A DNA stretch of 7,010 nucleotides, taken from UBA8904 sp035448625. GTDB lineage: Bacteria; Desulfobacterota; Syntrophia; Syntrophales; Smithellaceae. This document shows positions 6,373 to 7,010 of the stretch, piece after piece. Below the pieces are notes generated by a model. That model was given only the letters and a program-made list of their open reading frames with translations, did no database searches and was not told the origin of the DNA. The stretch covers positions 1-7,010 of the forward strand of contig DAOTJI010000102.1 of assembly GCA_035448625.1 (NCBI GenBank), in the 5' to 3' direction. Numbering within the stretch: the stretch's first letter is position 1; each line of letters starts with the position of its first letter. Made by a program: the position numbers and the translations under genes.

Positions 6373-6409
6373 ATCTGAAGTGTCGCATCTTCCGGCGCTC
6401 ATTCCGCCC

Positions 6410-6440
6410 TTGACAACCGGACATTCTTATGAGGTATTGA
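6410..6440 (+). promoter_or_regulatory. Weak candidate promoter for the 138-aa gene
   Basis: A perfect TTGACA (6410-6415) points toward the gene at 6461, but the best -10 candidate, TATTGA (6435-6440), matches only three of six positions at a 19-base spacing. Either the promoter needs an activator or the TTGACA is chance. Confidence 0.25.
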
Positions 6441-6460
6441 AAGGCAGGTGAGAGTGGCGT

Positions 6461-6877
6461 ATGCGACAGGATGATCAGGTTTCCCGGTATGAAGTCAACC
6501 GCAACGTAAGGATCGTCATCACCCGACACGATGCGGATCTGGCCCGAATAGAGTACTCCTTCATGGGCAGTACGGTCTATCTGAGCGGGGATCTGGTCCG
6601 GCCCAACGGAGATTTCTCCGCGCAGGAAGTTGAAAACATCGCCCGCGAGCTTGCCGCCCTGCCCCATGTCCGGAGCCTGCAGTTTGACCTCAACAACTGG
6701 CTGGTGGACACGTCGGGCGATTCCTGGCAGGTCAACCGGGTCAGGAAAACGGCCGGCGCCGGGGGAGCGGCCGGACAGACCGGCGTCTCCGACGACACGA
6801 CCCTCGTGATCGAAAGGGAAGAAGGCCTGCAGGATGTCATCGACGACATTGAAAAAACATTGAAGAGCAAAGACTGA
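6461..6877 (+). CDS. Conserved-looking hypothetical protein (138 aa)
   Basis: I do not recognise a family with confidence. The protein has no signal peptide or membrane segment and is probably cytoplasmic. Residues about 14-82 form a compact alpha/beta pattern: a strand (NRNVRIVI), another ending SFMGSTVYLSGDLVRP, a helix (AQEVENIARELAALP), then a strand SLQFDLNNWLV. A VYLSGDL strand followed by a helix faintly recalls BON domains, which is speculation. Residues about 97-110 are a Gly/Ala-rich linker (AGAGGAAGQTG), followed by an acidic tail with a predicted helix (EEGLQDVIDDIEKTLKSKD). The start is well supported: AGGTGAG at 6446-6452, 8 bases before the ATG. Codon use looks like the neighbours. 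It stands alone, divergent from the MgtE-like gene and 85 bases before the tRNA. Confidence 0.75.
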   Translation: MRQDDQVSRYEVNRNVRIVITRHDADLARIEYSFMGSTVYLSGDLVRPNGDFSAQEVENIARELAALPHVRSLQFDLNNWLVDTSGDSWQVNRVRKTAGAGGAAGQTGVSDDTTLVIEREEGLQDVIDDIEKTLKSKD

Positions 6878-6909
6878 CTCCCATCCAACCCTGGCCGAAC
6901 ATTTTCATT

Positions 6910-6937
6910 TTGCATCAGACGGATAATGTGCTATAGG
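6910..6937 (+). promoter_or_regulatory. Probable promoter of the tRNA-Arg gene
   Basis: TTGCAT (6910-6915) and TATAGG (6932-6937) are spaced by 16 bases, and the -10 is preceded by TG at 6929-6930, an extended -10. A start near 6944 lies about 19 bases before the mature tRNA 5' end. GATAAT at 6922-6927 is a better -10 by itself but has no -35 at the right distance. Confidence 0.45.
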
Positions 6938-6962
6938 CCACCTTCGTTCTTTTGAAAACAAC

Positions 6963-7010
6963 GCGCCCATGGCTCAGCTGGATAGAGCGCCAGACTACGA
7001 ATCTGGATGC
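6963..7010 (+). tRNA. tRNA-Arg(ACG), 5' 48 bases only
   Basis: The acceptor strand GCGCCCA (6963-6969) is followed by TG and the D arm GCTC/GAGC around a loop with GG (6972-6988). The anticodon stem CCAGA/TCTGG (6990-6994, 7002-7006) is perfectly paired around CTACGAA, with anticodon ACG at 6997-6999. ACG reads as inosine-containing tRNA-Arg for CGU/CGC/CGA codons. The variable loop is just entered; the T arm and 3' acceptor strand are outside the window. Confidence 0.93.

Noticed and set aside
6878..6909. Terminator after the 138-aa gene
   Set aside because: No stem of useful length with a T tract is visible in this stretch.
6963..7010. tRNA-Arg as an integration (att) site
   Set aside because: Only the 5' part is visible; the 3' end, where integrases usually act, and any integrase gene are outside the window, so nothing supports it here.

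Overview
The window looks like chromosomal core sequence from a draft or metagenome-assembled genome. It is moderately GC-rich, and its protein set is what I would expect of a Desulfobacterota (former Deltaproteobacteria, Syntrophales-like) anaerobe. That placement is inferred from the general look of the proteins and was not tested by a search. I see no insertion sequence, phage gene or CRISPR array.

Layout, left to right. (1) A minus-strand block reads leftward: a consensus sigma70-type promoter (2404-2432), an mRNA leader with a short isoleucine-rich reading frame and a terminator hairpin (about 2397-2233), cimA for citramalate synthase (2213-481), and the first 141 codons of a YciO/Sua5/YrdC-family gene that runs off the left edge. 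cimA is interrupted by 100 Ns (1627-1726). The two gap edges carry the same 55 bases, so the gap is very probably an assembly artefact and the gene is intact (525 codons once the overlap is merged). (2) A plus-strand pair follows: a Kef-type (CPA2) cation:proton antiporter with a C-terminal RCK/TrkA module (2531-4525), then a crotonase-fold protein 26 bases downstream (4552-5319). (3) A minus-strand MgtE-like transporter made of a CBS pair plus membrane domain (5316-6311) meets the crotonase gene tail to tail, with a 4-base overlap of their stop codons. (4) On the plus strand are a small cytoplasmic protein of unknown function (6461-6877) and, at the right edge, the first 48 bases of a tRNA-Arg(ACG) gene.

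The main find is the control region of cimA. Between a strong promoter and the cimA start lies a 24-codon reading frame with two runs of three isoleucine codons. It is followed by a strong hairpin with a U tract that ends 19 bases before the cimA start codon. Citramalate synthase makes the first committed intermediate of isoleucine synthesis from pyruvate, so this reads as a ribosome-mediated attenuator that senses charged tRNA-Ile. The leader contains two GCGGAU-type segments and two AUCCGC-type segments that can pair in mutually exclusive ways, which gives a plausible switch.

The ion transporters (a putative K+/H+ antiporter and a putative Mg2+ transporter), the acyl-CoA enzyme and the cimA block show no obvious shared pathway. 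Apart from the antiporter-crotonase pair and the cimA-yciO-like pair, each gene is probably its own transcription unit.
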